DNA of 64,000 nt from AP-15 sp963724435 (GTDB taxonomy: Bacteria > Pseudomonadota > Alphaproteobacteria > ATCC43930 > CGMCC-115725). This document shows, piece after piece, positions 25,738-36,364 of this stretch. Location: NCBI GenBank assembly GCA_963724435.1, contig CAVRUN010000004.1, positions 1 to 64,000 on the forward strand, in the 5' to 3' direction. The stretch's first letter is position 1, and each line of letters opens with the position of its first letter. The notes beneath the pieces are model-generated. The model was not told where the DNA came from and searched no databases. It saw only the letters and a list, made by a program, of their open reading frames with translations. Made by a program: the position numbers and the translations under genes.

Positions 25738-26544
25738 ATGACCGACCCCGCGCCGCTGCTGCCGGAGCTCCCCGAGGTTCTTGACGGTTTCCGGCTGGAG
25801 ATCGATCCCATTCGGGAGCGCGCCGATGTGATCCTCGACCGCGTGCCGCTGAATGTCATTACGATGGCTGAGAGGGAGCAATTGCGTGCTGTGTTCGAGG
25901 TACTCAACGCCGATGCACGGGTCCGCGTAATCGTCTTGCGAGCCGAGGGGGAGCATTTTTCGAGCGGCGGCGAGATCCGGGGCTTTCTCGATGCTTCGCC
26001 CGAGCATGTCTCGCGCCTTGCCTGGAATATCGGAGCCCCGGCGCGATGCAGTAAGCCGGTGATTGCTGCCAGTCGCGGCTATTGCTTCGGGGTCGGCTTC
26101 GAGTTGGCGCTCGCCTGCGATTTCCGCCTTGCTTCGGAAACCTGCCTCTACGCCCTCCCGGAGCAGCGGCTCGGCCAGGTTCCGGGGTCTGGTGGCGCCG
26201 CACGCTTACAGAAGATGGTCGGCATCACCCGAGCCAAGGACATCGTGATGCGCTCACGGCGGATTCCTGGCCGGCAAGCCTATGAGTGGGGGGTTGCGAC
26301 CGACTGTGTCGGCGACGACGAACTCGAGGCAGCGAGTGATGCGCTGGCCGAAGAGCTGCGGGGCTTTGCACCCCTGGCGCAACGCAGTGCCAAGAAGCTG
26401 ATGAACGACATCGAGGACGCCAATTTATCACTCGCGATCGAGCTCGAAGGCCAATGTTATGGCAGGCTGCGCAGCTCCGAGGATTTCCGCGAGGGCGTCG
26501 AGGCCTTTCACCAGAAGCGCCGCCCGATATTCCGCGGGAGATGA
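25738..26544 (+). CDS. Enoyl-CoA hydratase/isomerase family protein (268 aa)
   Basis: A crotonase-fold enzyme. The oxyanion-hole segments are EHFSSGGEIRGF and ASRGYCFGVGFELALACDF, and the catalytic-acid region is LPEQRLGQVPGSGG. It starts two bases after the ligase stop, and its stop overlaps the next start (ATGA), so ligase, hydratase and hydroxylase form one operon. It is likely to hydrate or rearrange the CoA thioester made by the ligase. Confidence 0.85.
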   Translation: MTDPAPLLPELPEVLDGFRLEIDPIRERADVILDRVPLNVITMAEREQLRAVFEVLNADARVRVIVLRAEGEHFSSGGEIRGFLDASPEHVSRLAWNIGAPARCSKPVIAASRGYCFGVGFELALACDFRLASETCLYALPEQRLGQVPGSGGAARLQKMVGITRAKDIVMRSRRIPGRQAYEWGVATDCVGDDELEAASDALAEELRGFAPLAQRSAKKLMNDIEDANLSLAIELEGQCYGRLRSSEDFREGVEAFHQKRRPIFRGR

Positions 26545-28983
26545 CATTCGGTACTCTGATGTGGACAGGCGGCGCGGACACCCGAAGCGGTGCAGAAACC
26601 GAGCCCCCCTATATCGGGCGCGGGCTCAGCCGCTCCGAAGACGCCGAATTGTTACAAGGCCGCGGGCGCTTTGGCGACGATTTGCCGGTTCGGCGGGACA
26701 CACTACATGCCGCGATCCTGCGCTCGCCGCACGCCCATGCCGAAATCCTGTCGATCGACATTGCCGGAGCGTTGGACCGGCCAGGCGTCGATTGCGTCGT
26801 CACCCGCGAGGATGTCGGCCGCTGGAGCCGGCCATTTGCCGTCGCGGTAAAAATCGGGATGGAGCACTGGTGCCTCGCAATGGACCGGGTGCGTTACGTC
26901 GGCGAACCGGTTGCGGTGGTCTTGGCGCGCGATCGCCATGCCGCTGAGGATGCGCTTGAGCGGATCGCTGTCGAATATCGTCCGTTGTCGCCGCTCATAG
27001 ATGCGGAGGCGGCGGCCCGGCCGGATGCACCGGTGCTTCACCCGGCTGTCGGCTCGAATTTGGTTAGTGACCGGAGCTTCAGCTACGGGGATTCGGAGAC
27101 TGCCTTTGCGGAGGCGGAGCATCGGATTTCGGTCACGTCCTACTACCCGAGAAATTCCGGCACCCCAATCGAATGCTTTGTCGTAATCGCCGAGTATTCG
27201 CCCGACGAAGACGCCTATGACGTCGTTGCCAATTTCCAAGGGCCGTTTGCCATGCATCCGGTCATGGCGCTGGCCTTGGGCGTGGCGGGAAACCGGCTGC
27301 GGCTGCGGACGCCGGCGCATTCGGGCGGCAGTTTCGGCGCTAAGCACGCGGTGTTCCCCTACATCGTTCTACTCGCGCTGGCGGCGCGCAAAGCCGGCCG
27401 GCCGGTCAAGTGGGTTGAAAGCCGGCTTGAGCATCTCGTCTCGACTTCCGCGACCAACCGGATCACGACGCTGACCGCCGCAGTCGACAGGGATGGCGTG
27501 GTCACCGCACTCGCCTGGGATCAACTGGAGGATTGCGGCGCGTATCTGCGGGCGCCCGAACCGGCGACGCTCTACCGCATGCACGGGAACATGACCGGCG
27601 CTTACCGGGTGCCACACTTGATGATCCGCAACCGCGTCGTGCTGACCAACAAGACCCCGAGCGGGCTCGTCCGTGGCTTCGGTGGGCCGCAGGTTTACTT
27701 CGCGCTCGAACGGCTGATGCAGCGCATAGGCGCAACGCTCGGCCTCGATCCGCTGGAGGTGATCCGGCGCAATCTGGTCGATACCTTTCCGTACCGCTGT
27801 CCCGCCGGCGCCGTCCTTGACTCGGGTAACTATCGCGCTGCCGTCGATGTCGCCGCCATGCGAGGAGGGCTCGATGAACTCCGGCGCCATCGCAGCTTCA
27901 ACCGCGCTGAGGGCCGCCTCTACGGCATCGGCTTTGCCGCGGTTGTCGAACCGTCAATTTCCAACATGGGCTACGTCACGACCGTGCTGAGCCCACAAGA
28001 ACGGCAAAGGGCGGGTCCAAAGGCCGGTGCCCAGGCGGCAGCGACTGTGGCTCTCGACCCGCTTGGTGGCGTCTCGGTCACGATCGAACTCGGTGCCGCA
28101 GGGCCAAGGCCATCGTACCGTCACGGCGCAGATCGTGGCGGATGTCTTCGGCCTGAAGCCGGCGATGATCCGGGTCGATGCCGCATTCGATACCGGCAAG
28201 GACGCGTGGTCGATCGCCGCCGGCAACTATTCGAGTCGGTTCGCCGGGGCGACGGCCGGGGCCGCGTATCTCGCTGCGACCCGGCTAAGAGAGCGACTTG
28301 CCACTGTCGCCGCCGCCCAGCTGAATTTGCGCCCCGAAGATCTCCACTTTGCCGGCGGGCATATCTTTGCGGCCTCGAACCCGGGAAATTCGCTAAGCTT
28401 TGCCCGGGTCGCCGCCGCGAGCCACTGGTTCCCCGACGCTTTCTCCACCTTCGAGCCGACGGCATCGCGGGAAACCGCGGTTTGGAGCCCGTCGGTGCTT
28501 GAGGCTCCGAATGCGGCGGACGAGATCAACAGCTCAGCCGTGTATGGCTTCGTATTGGACTTCTGCGGGATCGAGATCGACCGGGACACCGGTGTGATCC
28601 GCGTCGACAAATACGTGAGCCTGCACGATGCCGGCCGGATCCTGAACCCGGCGCTGTTCGATGGTCAGGTGCGCGGTGGCTTTGCGATGGCGATCGGCGC
28701 GGCGTTATATGAGCGCTTCGTCTACGACGAGGACGGCGCTTTGCTGACCGGCAGCTTTGCTGATTACACTGTACCGACCGCGACGATGATCCCGAAATTG
28801 GAAATCCTGCATCTCGAAAGCCCCTCGCCGGTGACCCCGCTCGGCGCCAAGGGGGTGGCCGAAGGAAATTCGATGAGCACGCCGGTGTGCATTGCCAATG
28901 CCGTTGCCGACGCACTCGGTGTCGCCGAGGTGAGCCTGCCGCTAACGCCAGAACGGGTACGGGAATTGCTCAAACGGCAGTAG
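26541..28983 (+). pseudogene. Xanthine/CO dehydrogenase-type molybdenum hydroxylase large subunit, frameshifted
   Basis: The molybdopterin-binding subunit, about 813 codons. Motifs in order are a GGSFGAKH loop, GLVRGFGGPQ, then (in the second frame) GQGHRTVTAQ and the catalytic-Glu segment LGAKGVAEGN. The frame changes near 28095, between LGA and PQGQG, consistent with a one-base deletion. The CO-dehydrogenase Cys loop is absent, so this is a hydroxylase of a heterocycle or aldehyde type. The usual FAD and 2Fe-2S partner genes are not nearby, leaving the subunit orphaned even if read correctly. Confidence 0.8.
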
Positions 28984-29029
28984 CAGCAGCGTTTACGAAC
29001 GAACGACGATATTCGGAGATGGGAGGAGC

Positions 29030-29585
29030 TGGGCATGCGCGCGATGCAGATCATCATTTGGTGATTATTGGCGCCGGTGGCGTCGGGGGTAGCGCGGTGC
29101 ATATCCCGCCGGCCGCCGTCGCCCGCAAGGTGATTGTCGCCGATATCGACGCGCAGAAGCGCGCGCACGCCCGCCAGATGGGCGCCGGCGCGAGCATCGA
29201 CCACACGGCACCCGACGCGGTGAAACAGGTGATCGAGGCAACCGTGGCGCTGCCGCAGCGATCGACTTTGTCGGCTCACCTAAGACTATGGAGTTCGGTG
29301 TCAACATCCTGCGCAAGTGCGGCAAGCTCGTCATGGTGGGACTTTTTGGCGGGGCGCACCCAACTCGACCGCATTGTTCCCGTTTAATGATGACGATCGA
29401 GGGCTCCTACGTTGGGACCCTTGATGATTTGCGAGAGCTGCTCGCCCTCGGCCAGGCCGGCAAGGTGCCGCCGATCCCGATCGAGCCCCGGCCCGCAGAC
29501 GAGGCGAGCGCAGCGCTGAGCGATCTCAAAAAGCGGCGGGAAAGTGCGCGGGCGGGTGGTGCTGCAACACCATCAACCCTATTAA
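29030..29585 (+). pseudogene. Alcohol dehydrogenase remnant (MDR family)
   Basis: Only the C-terminal half survives. VIIGAGGVGGSAVHI is the nucleotide-binding motif, and MEFGVNILRKCGKLVMVGLFGG lies in a second frame (change near 29265). VVLQHHQPY, the true end, lies in a third frame (change near 29540; stop 29583-29585). With the catalytic N-terminal half missing and two frameshifts, it cannot encode an enzyme. It terminates the operon begun at 24208. Confidence 0.7.
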
Positions 29586-30020
29586 CTGCGGGAGGGCATC
29601 GCGGGAGGACCCGAGCCAGAACAAAAGTACGGGGGGACCCATCAGGGGCAACAAATGGCCGGGGGTCCGCCGCGAGGATGGGACCCAAGATTCCAAAAAT
29701 GGGGATAGCCTTGGAAGTCGCCGGCACCCCCTGTTTCCAAAAAGCAAAGTCCGGAGGCGAAAGGCGGGACGGGGCTACCCCTTCAACCATTGCGATTTTC
29801 CGCCCCGCGCGCCTTATCGAGGTCAGCAGCTCGGGGGCGCGATCGCCCGGATATCGAGGGTGCGTGCAGGTTCTCCGGAGAATTTTTAATTTCGGGCAAC
29901 GAAGAGCTTCGACCATCGCTCTTGCTCCTCGGCGCGCAGAGCAACGGTTTCGTGACAGCCATGGCAAAATGCCGAGCCGGAAAACTGGCGTTCGCAATTC
30001 GGGCTCGAAGACCTTGGTCC
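29586..30020. other. 435-bp intergenic DNA, nothing recognised
   Basis: Open frames on both strands have low-complexity composition and no start signals. It separates the catabolic region from the phage-like element and may contain the element's left junction, but I see no repeat of the tRNA end here. Confidence 0.35.
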
Positions 30021-30692
30021 TTATTTCGACGGTCGCAGAAGAAGATTGCGGACGGACGACGCGCCCCAGCGGCCGCCGCGCGCCGGGCGAACTCCACGAG
30101 CGTTCAAACTCGATGCGATCTCACGTAACGAAGTCCGGCCGGCCGCCTGGATCTCGCGTATGATCGGCAAAATATTGGCAGCAAACTGATCGGCCGCAGC
30201 GCGGTGTGCGGCATGCGCTTTAACGGCGGCCTCGGCGGCGCGCGGGTTGCCGAGCTTGACGCCGGATGCCTTCTTCGCGGCGAGCGCGGCCTTCGTTCGG
30301 GCTGAGATCAATGCGCGCTCCTTCTCCGCCAGCGCGGCGTAGAGATGCAGCATGAACGGGTCAGCGTCAGCCCCGAGCTCGGCGACAATGAACGGCACCC
30401 GATGCGCCATCAGGCCGCTGATGAAATGTACGTCCCGGGACAGCCGGTCGAGCTTGGCCACGAGGACCGGACATTTCACCTTGCGCGCTCGCGCCAGCGC
30501 CGCGTTAAGTTCCGGTCGGCGGTCGAGCGCGTCGGCACCTTTGCCGGTTTCGACCTCGATATGCTCGGCGATAAGATCGTAGCCTTCCGCTGCAGCAAAG
30601 CGCTGGACAGCCGTTTTCTGTGCCTCAATCCCCAGACCGCTCTTGCCTTGTCGGGCCGTGGAGACACGATAGTAAGCGACTGCGCTGGCCAT
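30021..30692 (-). CDS. Serine recombinase, resolvase/invertase family (223 aa)
   Basis: An N-terminal resolvase domain with the nucleophile Ser in AYYRVSTARQGKSG (Ser11) and the conserved LVAKLDRLSRD and EKERALISARTKAAL segments. A short helix-turn-helix region follows near the C-terminus (SLREIASSLNARGVRPARGG). The length fits small resolvases/invertases. It lies at the left side of the phage-like block, and hairpins at 30749-30931 sit directly upstream, where its binding or res site might be. Confidence 0.9.
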   Translation of the reverse strand: MASAVAYYRVSTARQGKSGLGIEAQKTAVQRFAAAEGYDLIAEHIEVETGKGADALDRRPELNAALARARKVKCPVLVAKLDRLSRDVHFISGLMAHRVPFIVAELGADADPFMLHLYAALAEKERALISARTKAALAAKKASGVKLGNPRAAEAAVKAHAAHRAAADQFAANILPIIREIQAAGRTSLREIASSLNARGVRPARGGRWGASSVRNLLLRPSK

Positions 30693-30748
30693 AGACGCCT
30701 GAAGTTTTTAGGTTGCGCACATATCCTACCAGCATTTCAACTTTGTAC

Positions 30749-30931
30749 AAGGGGGCAGTCCCCCTTCGTCCGGTCTGAGGGGTTGCAGATTTGGAGACCC
30801 CAAAACATACCTTAAATCGTGTGTTCGGATACGCGTAATCGGCCTGAAATCAGGTAGTTACCGGCGTTTGGTTGGTATGACGGGGGTTGCAGAAATCGAA
30901 ACCCCCGTTGAAACCCCCAAAATCGGGGTTT
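30749..30931. repeat. Cluster of G-rich/C-rich hairpins upstream of the recombinase
   Basis: Four inverted repeats are visible. AAGGGGG (30749-30755) pairs with CCCCCTT (30760-30766), and GGGGT (30779-30783) with ACCCC (30797-30801). CGGGGGTT (30881-30888) pairs with AACCCCCG (30900-30907), and AAACCCC (30911-30917) with GGGGTTT (30925-30931). The second and third share the arm GGGGTTGCAGA. The last resembles a bidirectional terminator. They may be recombination or regulatory sites. Confidence 0.55.
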
Positions 30932-31168
30932 TCGGCAGGAAAACTGCGGGATATCGCGGCGGCTAGGCCTGGAGGTCACCATTGGGCTTTATTCACGTTT
31001 TCCGCAGTTTTTCGGCATCGCCGACACGTACTGAAGTACCGGAAATTCTAATTATTTTTGTCGGTTAGCTGTTCGTTGGCGAATTGGCCAATGGCCGCGC
31101 TGAGCAGGCGCTCGATCTCCGTGGCGCCCCCCTTTTCCGCCGCCGGCGCCCAACCGAAACCTGCGTAT

Positions 31169-31594
31169 TTATACGGAGGCGTGCTCGACTACGGGTGCGT
31201 TCTCGACGTTTGGAGTACGATTTGCTTCGCGTCGGCGAGAGTCAGCCGGGTCGCGCACCGGCGAGGCACGTACGTTTAGATGCGCCCACCTCCGAGATTT
31301 GTAGATCCGCGGGCGATAAGGGGTAAGATATTTGCGGCCAGCAGGGCGACCGTAACCGGCGTCCGGGCACGGCCCCCAATCCGACGCACTTACGGTTGGG
31401 GTCCACCAGTAATAGACGAACCCCTTCAGCCATTTGCCGCTCCCAGTTTGAAATTCGCCATATTCTCCTAGCCAGATACATCGGTATCTTTTCATGGCGC
31501 TTTCGGCAAATTCGACCGCCTCTTTTTGAGTGGAGAATCCCTTTGCAGCTCCCCCGTGATAGGGATGGTCGCTGTATTCTACGGTGTGATTCAT
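31169..31594 (-). CDS. Hypothetical phage-element protein (141 aa)
   Basis: It starts at ATG 31594, twelve bases after GGAG. The N-terminal half (MNHTVEYSDHPYHGGAAKGF, then IWLGEYGEFQTGSGKWL) looks like a compact beta-rich domain with aromatic residues. The tail after about residue 90 is Arg-rich and probably disordered. No family is recognised. Confidence 0.45.
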   Translation of the reverse strand: MNHTVEYSDHPYHGGAAKGFSTQKEAVEFAESAMKRYRCIWLGEYGEFQTGSGKWLKGFVYYWWTPTVSASDWGPCPDAGYGRPAGRKYLTPYRPRIYKSRRWAHLNVRASPVRDPADSRRREANRTPNVENAPVVEHASV

Positions 31595-31785
31595 TTTGAT
31601 CTCCATCATGCTCATTGGTGCAGAGTTTGCCAGCTAATCGGCGAGGCAGCTGGTGGGCCTTGCGGTTCACGGCGGCAGTGTACGTTCGCGGGGCAGTCAG
31701 CCCGCAGCGCCCCCGCGCTCGGTGGGCCGGCCGGAGGTTTCCTGCAGGCCGGTTCCCCCTAAAGGGGGTTAGAGACGGTGAAGAT

Positions 31786-31936
31786 GTGAAAATCCCGCAA
31801 TCCGCCATTTCCACGACCTGGGTGAAAATGATTTTCGGGCTAACCAAGTGAACATCAAAAAGTCGAGGCGATCTGCCATTTCCACATTTCCAAATCCATT
31901 TTCGCGGACATTGACACTGGGTACCGAGGTGAAAAT
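31786..31936. repeat. Direct repeats beside the replication genes
   Basis: GTGAAAAT occurs three times (31786-31793, 31822-31829, 31929-31936), and TCYGCCATTTCCAC twice (31801-31814, 31872-31885), in otherwise untranslated DNA just beyond the helicase gene's stop. GAAAATGATTTTC around the second copy is palindromic. Iteron-like spacing next to a primase-helicase gene suggests an origin or operator; this is inference. Confidence 0.45.
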
Positions 31937-31981
31937 TACTGGAAGCATTTTACCCCTCTCACTCGCGCGAGACGGCGACGT

Positions 31982-34388
31982 TCAGGCGGGTACAAGATCG
32001 GCGCGGGGGCAAACATCGGCAGGGGAAGCATCCGGCGTGGCCTCTGCGCCAGCGACAGCTTCAGCGCCATCGATCACGGTTCGGATCACGTATATCGGGT
32101 TAGGCGGCGACGGATCCTCCCGCTCGATCGTCATCAGATAAGAGATGCCATTTGCCTGAGCGAACCCTCTGTGGTCATTGCCAATAGCCTTCATCACTTT
32201 TTTACGCGCTGCCGTCTTTTCGATCCCAAACTCTTGCCGAGCTCGGTCGATCAGAGTGGAAAGCTCGACCCGATCAGTTTGCATTTCTGCGGCTAGGAAA
32301 TTGAGGGTGCGCCGCCGTTGGACTTCTCCAGCGCTCGTCGCCTTGAGATCGACCTCATCGGCATGATCATCTATTGCGGGTGGACTCCATGGCACGCAGA
32401 CTGCCACTGTGTCGCCGCCAATCGTTAACCCAAAGACCTCGTCATTTCCGTTGCCGATATCGACGGACAATTTTTCAAACCATCGGACGGAAGTATCCCG
32501 CTCGCTGTAGTTTCCTTTACCCGGGTCGAGGCGGACCAGCCTGGCTGAAAGTTGCGGCGGAATATTCAGAACGGTTGCGGTTTTTGCGCTCATTGACGAC
32601 AAAGTGTACATGATCCTCGCCGCGCCGATCAGCGCACTGGCTCCGCGCGCAGCATTCATGTCCCCGGCGTGGGACTCGCTGTTACCCGCATGAGACTTGA
32701 TCGAGTGGTGTACGAGGTCGATCGAGCAGCCAGTTTCATGTGCGATATGCCTAATCGCCTCCGCCACCTGTTCGATCTCCTCGTTTGAATTTTCTGACAC
32801 GCCCCGGTGTGTGGACACCAGAGGGTCGATCACCAAATGGATAATCCCCTGCTCTTTTATTGAGACGATAACGTCGGCGACGGCCTGAGTGCGCTGGACG
32901 ATGTCCCTGTCTTTGATGGCGACCACGAGCCGCTCATCGAGACCGGACGTGACAAAAATCTTGTCGCGAACGTCGGCAAAATTGATCTGAAAATGGCTTA
33001 ATACTCCGCTTATCCGGCGGTACAACTCGTCAAGGCCATCTTCGTTGTTGTGGATCCAGACCTTGCCGGTGCGATGGACAATCTCACCCGTGAGCGCTTG
33101 CCCGGTGGCAATTGCGAGGGCGCTGACGATAGCGAAGTTTGATTTGCCGGTACCGGGCGGGGCGACACCCAGCGTCACGGCTCCGGTCATAAAGCGGTTG
33201 CCGAGCACAAACGGCCGCCGCGGCAGCCGGCGCGGATCGAAATCTGCCGGCATCAGCTTTGGTATTGGGCCATTGCGGGCTACGGGTTGGACCGCCGGCG
33301 CCGGTAGATCAGGCACGGCACGATCTGTCGACCAGACAGGAGGGTTATTCGAAGTCGAGAAAATGTCGTGGAGATGGTCGGCAAAGGACGAATCGTACTC
33401 GTCAGCGATCCCGTATATGTAGTCGGCGCCGAGATTAGCATCTTTGATGCTGTCCCACAGCTGACGTACGTATTCCCGCTTATTGTCTCGGTATTGCAGA
33501 CACCAGGGAAGCAAGACCTTCTCATAAAATTCTTCGTCGCCACCGCTACCGGCTTTGGCGGCGATCAGCAGTTTCATCCAGTCACCGCGATCACGGATTT
33601 CTGCGCAGGGGATGAGACCGAGCGCTCTCTTGAGCGTGTCGAGATTTATCGCCTTCAGAGCGGGATCGCCAATCTTCCTTCGTTCGCCACCGCCGGCCGA
33701 CGTGCCGACAACACCAGATTTCCCCGAAATGATCGTCGCACCGCTTGCAATCAGCTTCTCCTTCAACGCACCTACAAAGGCTCGGAGTTGTTCGGCTGTG
33801 ACCGGCGCGAGCTTGTTGGGCCCGTAGTCGATCGGGCCGACGTCATTATGCCATTTGTAGTTACCGCCTTTAGGGTGGCGCCCCTCGAGCACCGTTGACC
33901 GGCCATCGCCTAGGATTTCAATGGCGTGCGGAGCGTCTCCCGTCTGCGGCAAGGTGAATTTAAGGCAATACGAGCGGATCGGCTCGACCCCGCCTGCGAG
34001 GCGGTAGAGCCGGGTCACCCTCGGGCTACCTTCGCGACCGCGCACGGGTGCTGGCCCGAGATGCTCGTCAGCGATCGGAAGCAACTCCTGGACCAGTGAT
34101 TTAACGTCGACATCGAAGTCGACCGCCGGGAAATACTTGGTCCTAATCCCAAGATTGGGGTGGGGATACTTGGACCACTCGTGGATCATCGGCTCGGTCG
34201 CGAGCCCTTCGGTCCAGTCGCTCCGCCCGGACCAAGTGCCAGTCCCGGCATTATAGGAGCCTGGGACCTTGCCGAGACTTCTTGGGATCGATCGTGGAAC
34301 GTGGACTGAGCGCGGCGCCGGGTGGAATGATGGCGAGGAGTTCGGGGGCGAGATCAGTGCCGCGGTATTTGTCGAAAGGTGAGGTCAC
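31982..34388 (-). pseudogene. Primase-polymerase plus RecA-like helicase protein, frameshifted near its start
   Basis: A two-part replication protein. A bifunctional primase-polymerase domain has the metal motif AVDFDVDV, and a helicase/ATPase domain has Walker A APPGTGKSN and Walker B HLVIDPLVS. The largest frame starts at ATG 34189, in the middle of the primase domain. The missing part (VPGSYNAGTGTWSGRSDW, and before it a GTG start at 34388 with AGGGG) lies upstream in two frames joined near 34277. One indel near 34277 therefore interrupts an 800-codon gene; a shortened protein from 34189 is possible. The GTG follows the polymerase stop by 11 bases. Confidence 0.75.
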
Positions 34389-34399
34389 GGTGCGGCCCC

Positions 34400-36364
34400 T
34401 TATTTGCGGTATCGCCGGCCGCGCCAGCCCTCGGCCGTCAGCGGAAGACCAGTAGCCCACTCAGGAGGGGCGCACATGATCCGAATGAACTCCTCGGTAT
34501 CCCCGCTTCCTTCAGGCACCTCGGCCACGATCTCATCGTGCACCGATAGTACGAGCGGGTACCCGGATTTTTCGAGATTGAGCATCGCGTTTGCGAGCAC
34601 ATCGCGGCAAAGCCCCTGGGTGGCGTTTTGAACCCACAAGCCACCATAGGCGTCCTGGCGACGCCATTTGCGTGTGTCCCGATCCACGCCGAAAAAGCTG
34701 ACGCCCCACTTCTCGGGCCGCTCAGCGCCAATGCCGTTCCAGGTTTTTTCCTGCCGGCGCAGTTCAGGGCGGTTGTAAGCGAGGAGCCGGCCACTCGGCA
34801 GCCGCATGTACAGCCACGAACCAAGTTTTGCAAAAATGACCCGGCCCTGAGCGCAATGTACTAACTTGCCGGTGTCGACGGCCTCAATGGCCGCCCGTTC
34901 AAACTCTCGCCATAAATCGGGGATTTCTGAGTTAGCCTCGCGATAGATACTGACGATCTCGGAGGCCTGTTGCGGCTTGATAAAGATGCCCTCGTCTTCG
35001 CAGGATTTCAGGAAAGTCTCCCAACCCATCTGGTAGCCGAGGCCTAAGACGGCTTTCTTGCCGAGCTGACGCTCGCAGCTTGACGTGGCGAAGCTCTGCG
35101 GTGGCCGGCGGTAGATTAGCGATGCCATGTGGCGGTACGGGCATTCGCCCTGCTGAAAGATGCCGAGCATTTTGGAGGCGCCGGCGAGCCAGGCGATCCC
35201 ACGTGCTTCGATAGCATTGTAGTCAGCGGCGATCAGTTCGTGCCCGGGGGCAGCCACCACCATGCCTCGCAGGCATGCACTGATGATCTCCAATGGCGGC
35301 GCGCAGACACTAAGCTCTTCGGCAGACCAACCGGTTCTGATCAGCTCGATCGCTATGTCGATGGGCGTAAACTTGCTGCGGGCAGGGAGGTTCTGCAGAC
35401 CCGCGCCCTGGGCGGTCCATCGGCCGGTGCTCGCCCCGTGATAGACGAGATTGTCCCGCATCCGACCGCCCGTACCTGTGCGATCGATGAAGCTCGGCAG
35501 CTTTGCTGTGCTGGTCTTGGCCGCCTCGAGGCGAATTTCGAGGGCTCGACGCACTTTGGGATCAAGGTCCAGTTCGCGAGCAAGCGCCTTCTGGATCTCA
35601 CCCTGGTTCAACGTGCCGAGCTGCAGATCCTGAATCTTGCGGCACCAGGCCCGCAGCTTTTCGAGCTGAGAAGTCGCAGGGACCTCGCCCTCGGTCAATT
35701 GACCGAGTTCCGCATCGAGTTTGGCTTTTGTCTCATCAACGATCACCTGCGCACGGCGAACGAGATCGAGGTCGATTGTAACCCCTCGCTCGTTCATTAC
35801 TTGATCGAGCAGCCAAATTTGCCGTTCGACAGGCGTGACCAGCACCAGCGGACAGAGCGCCGTTAGGAAAGCGCGCTGCGCCGCGACTTTAGCGATGCCA
35901 CCGGTAACGGTGTCACTCGGGCCGCATTGCAAACCGGTCTGTTCCCCGGAGTCGCCGTTAATCCTGTCCTTTTGAACCGGCAGGTCGAATGCCGCTGCGG
36001 CTTCTTCAAACGAACCGGGCAGAGCGAGTGTCGCTGCCATAGCAGCCGAGCAGTGAAACTGCTCCAACTGAGGCAAGGGCCACCCATATCGCGGAGCCAG
36101 GATGCGGCACCAGATCGCCCGCTCGAAGGTTGCGTCGTAGGCGACAATGGGCAGATTAGCCGCCACATATGCGACGATCTCAGGCGGCACCTGGTCACTT
36201 GGGCACCACGTCGCTACAGGCGCCTCACCGATCGCGTAGGCCACGCACTGGACGTCAGTTGACGGGTCTTCGGCGTATTTCCATGGGCCTGCTCGCTGCA
36301 GGTCGATTTGTGATCGCGTCTGACAGGAAATATGCAGCGCCTTCACGAGGTAATCAGGCGGCAT
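34400..36364 (-). CDS. Phage-type family A DNA polymerase with degenerate exonuclease site (654 aa)
   Basis: Polymerase motifs are intact: motif A ADYNAIEARGIAWLAG, motif B RQLGKKAVLGLGYQMG and motif C VHDEIVAEV. In related phage polymerases the N-terminal exonuclease begins with a D-x-E motif before TRS; here that stretch reads HISCQTRS, so both acidic residues are missing. The Exo III Tyr/Asp region is also unrecognisable. I expect a replicative polymerase without proofreading. The start at 36364 follows GGAGGG and overlaps the ParB gene's stop by 11 bases. Confidence 0.85.
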   Translation of the reverse strand: MPPDYLVKALHISCQTRSQIDLQRAGPWKYAEDPSTDVQCVAYAIGEAPVATWCPSDQVPPEIVAYVAANLPIVAYDATFERAIWCRILAPRYGWPLPQLEQFHCSAAMAATLALPGSFEEAAAAFDLPVQKDRINGDSGEQTGLQCGPSDTVTGGIAKVAAQRAFLTALCPLVLVTPVERQIWLLDQVMNERGVTIDLDLVRRAQVIVDETKAKLDAELGQLTEGEVPATSQLEKLRAWCRKIQDLQLGTLNQGEIQKALARELDLDPKVRRALEIRLEAAKTSTAKLPSFIDRTGTGGRMRDNLVYHGASTGRWTAQGAGLQNLPARSKFTPIDIAIELIRTGWSAEELSVCAPPLEIISACLRGMVVAAPGHELIAADYNAIEARGIAWLAGASKMLGIFQQGECPYRHMASLIYRRPPQSFATSSCERQLGKKAVLGLGYQMGWETFLKSCEDEGIFIKPQQASEIVSIYREANSEIPDLWREFERAAIEAVDTGKLVHCAQGRVIFAKLGSWLYMRLPSGRLLAYNRPELRRQEKTWNGIGAERPEKWGVSFFGVDRDTRKWRRQDAYGGLWVQNATQGLCRDVLANAMLNLEKSGYPLVLSVHDEIVAEVPEGSGDTEEFIRIMCAPPEWATGLPLTAEGWRGRRYRK

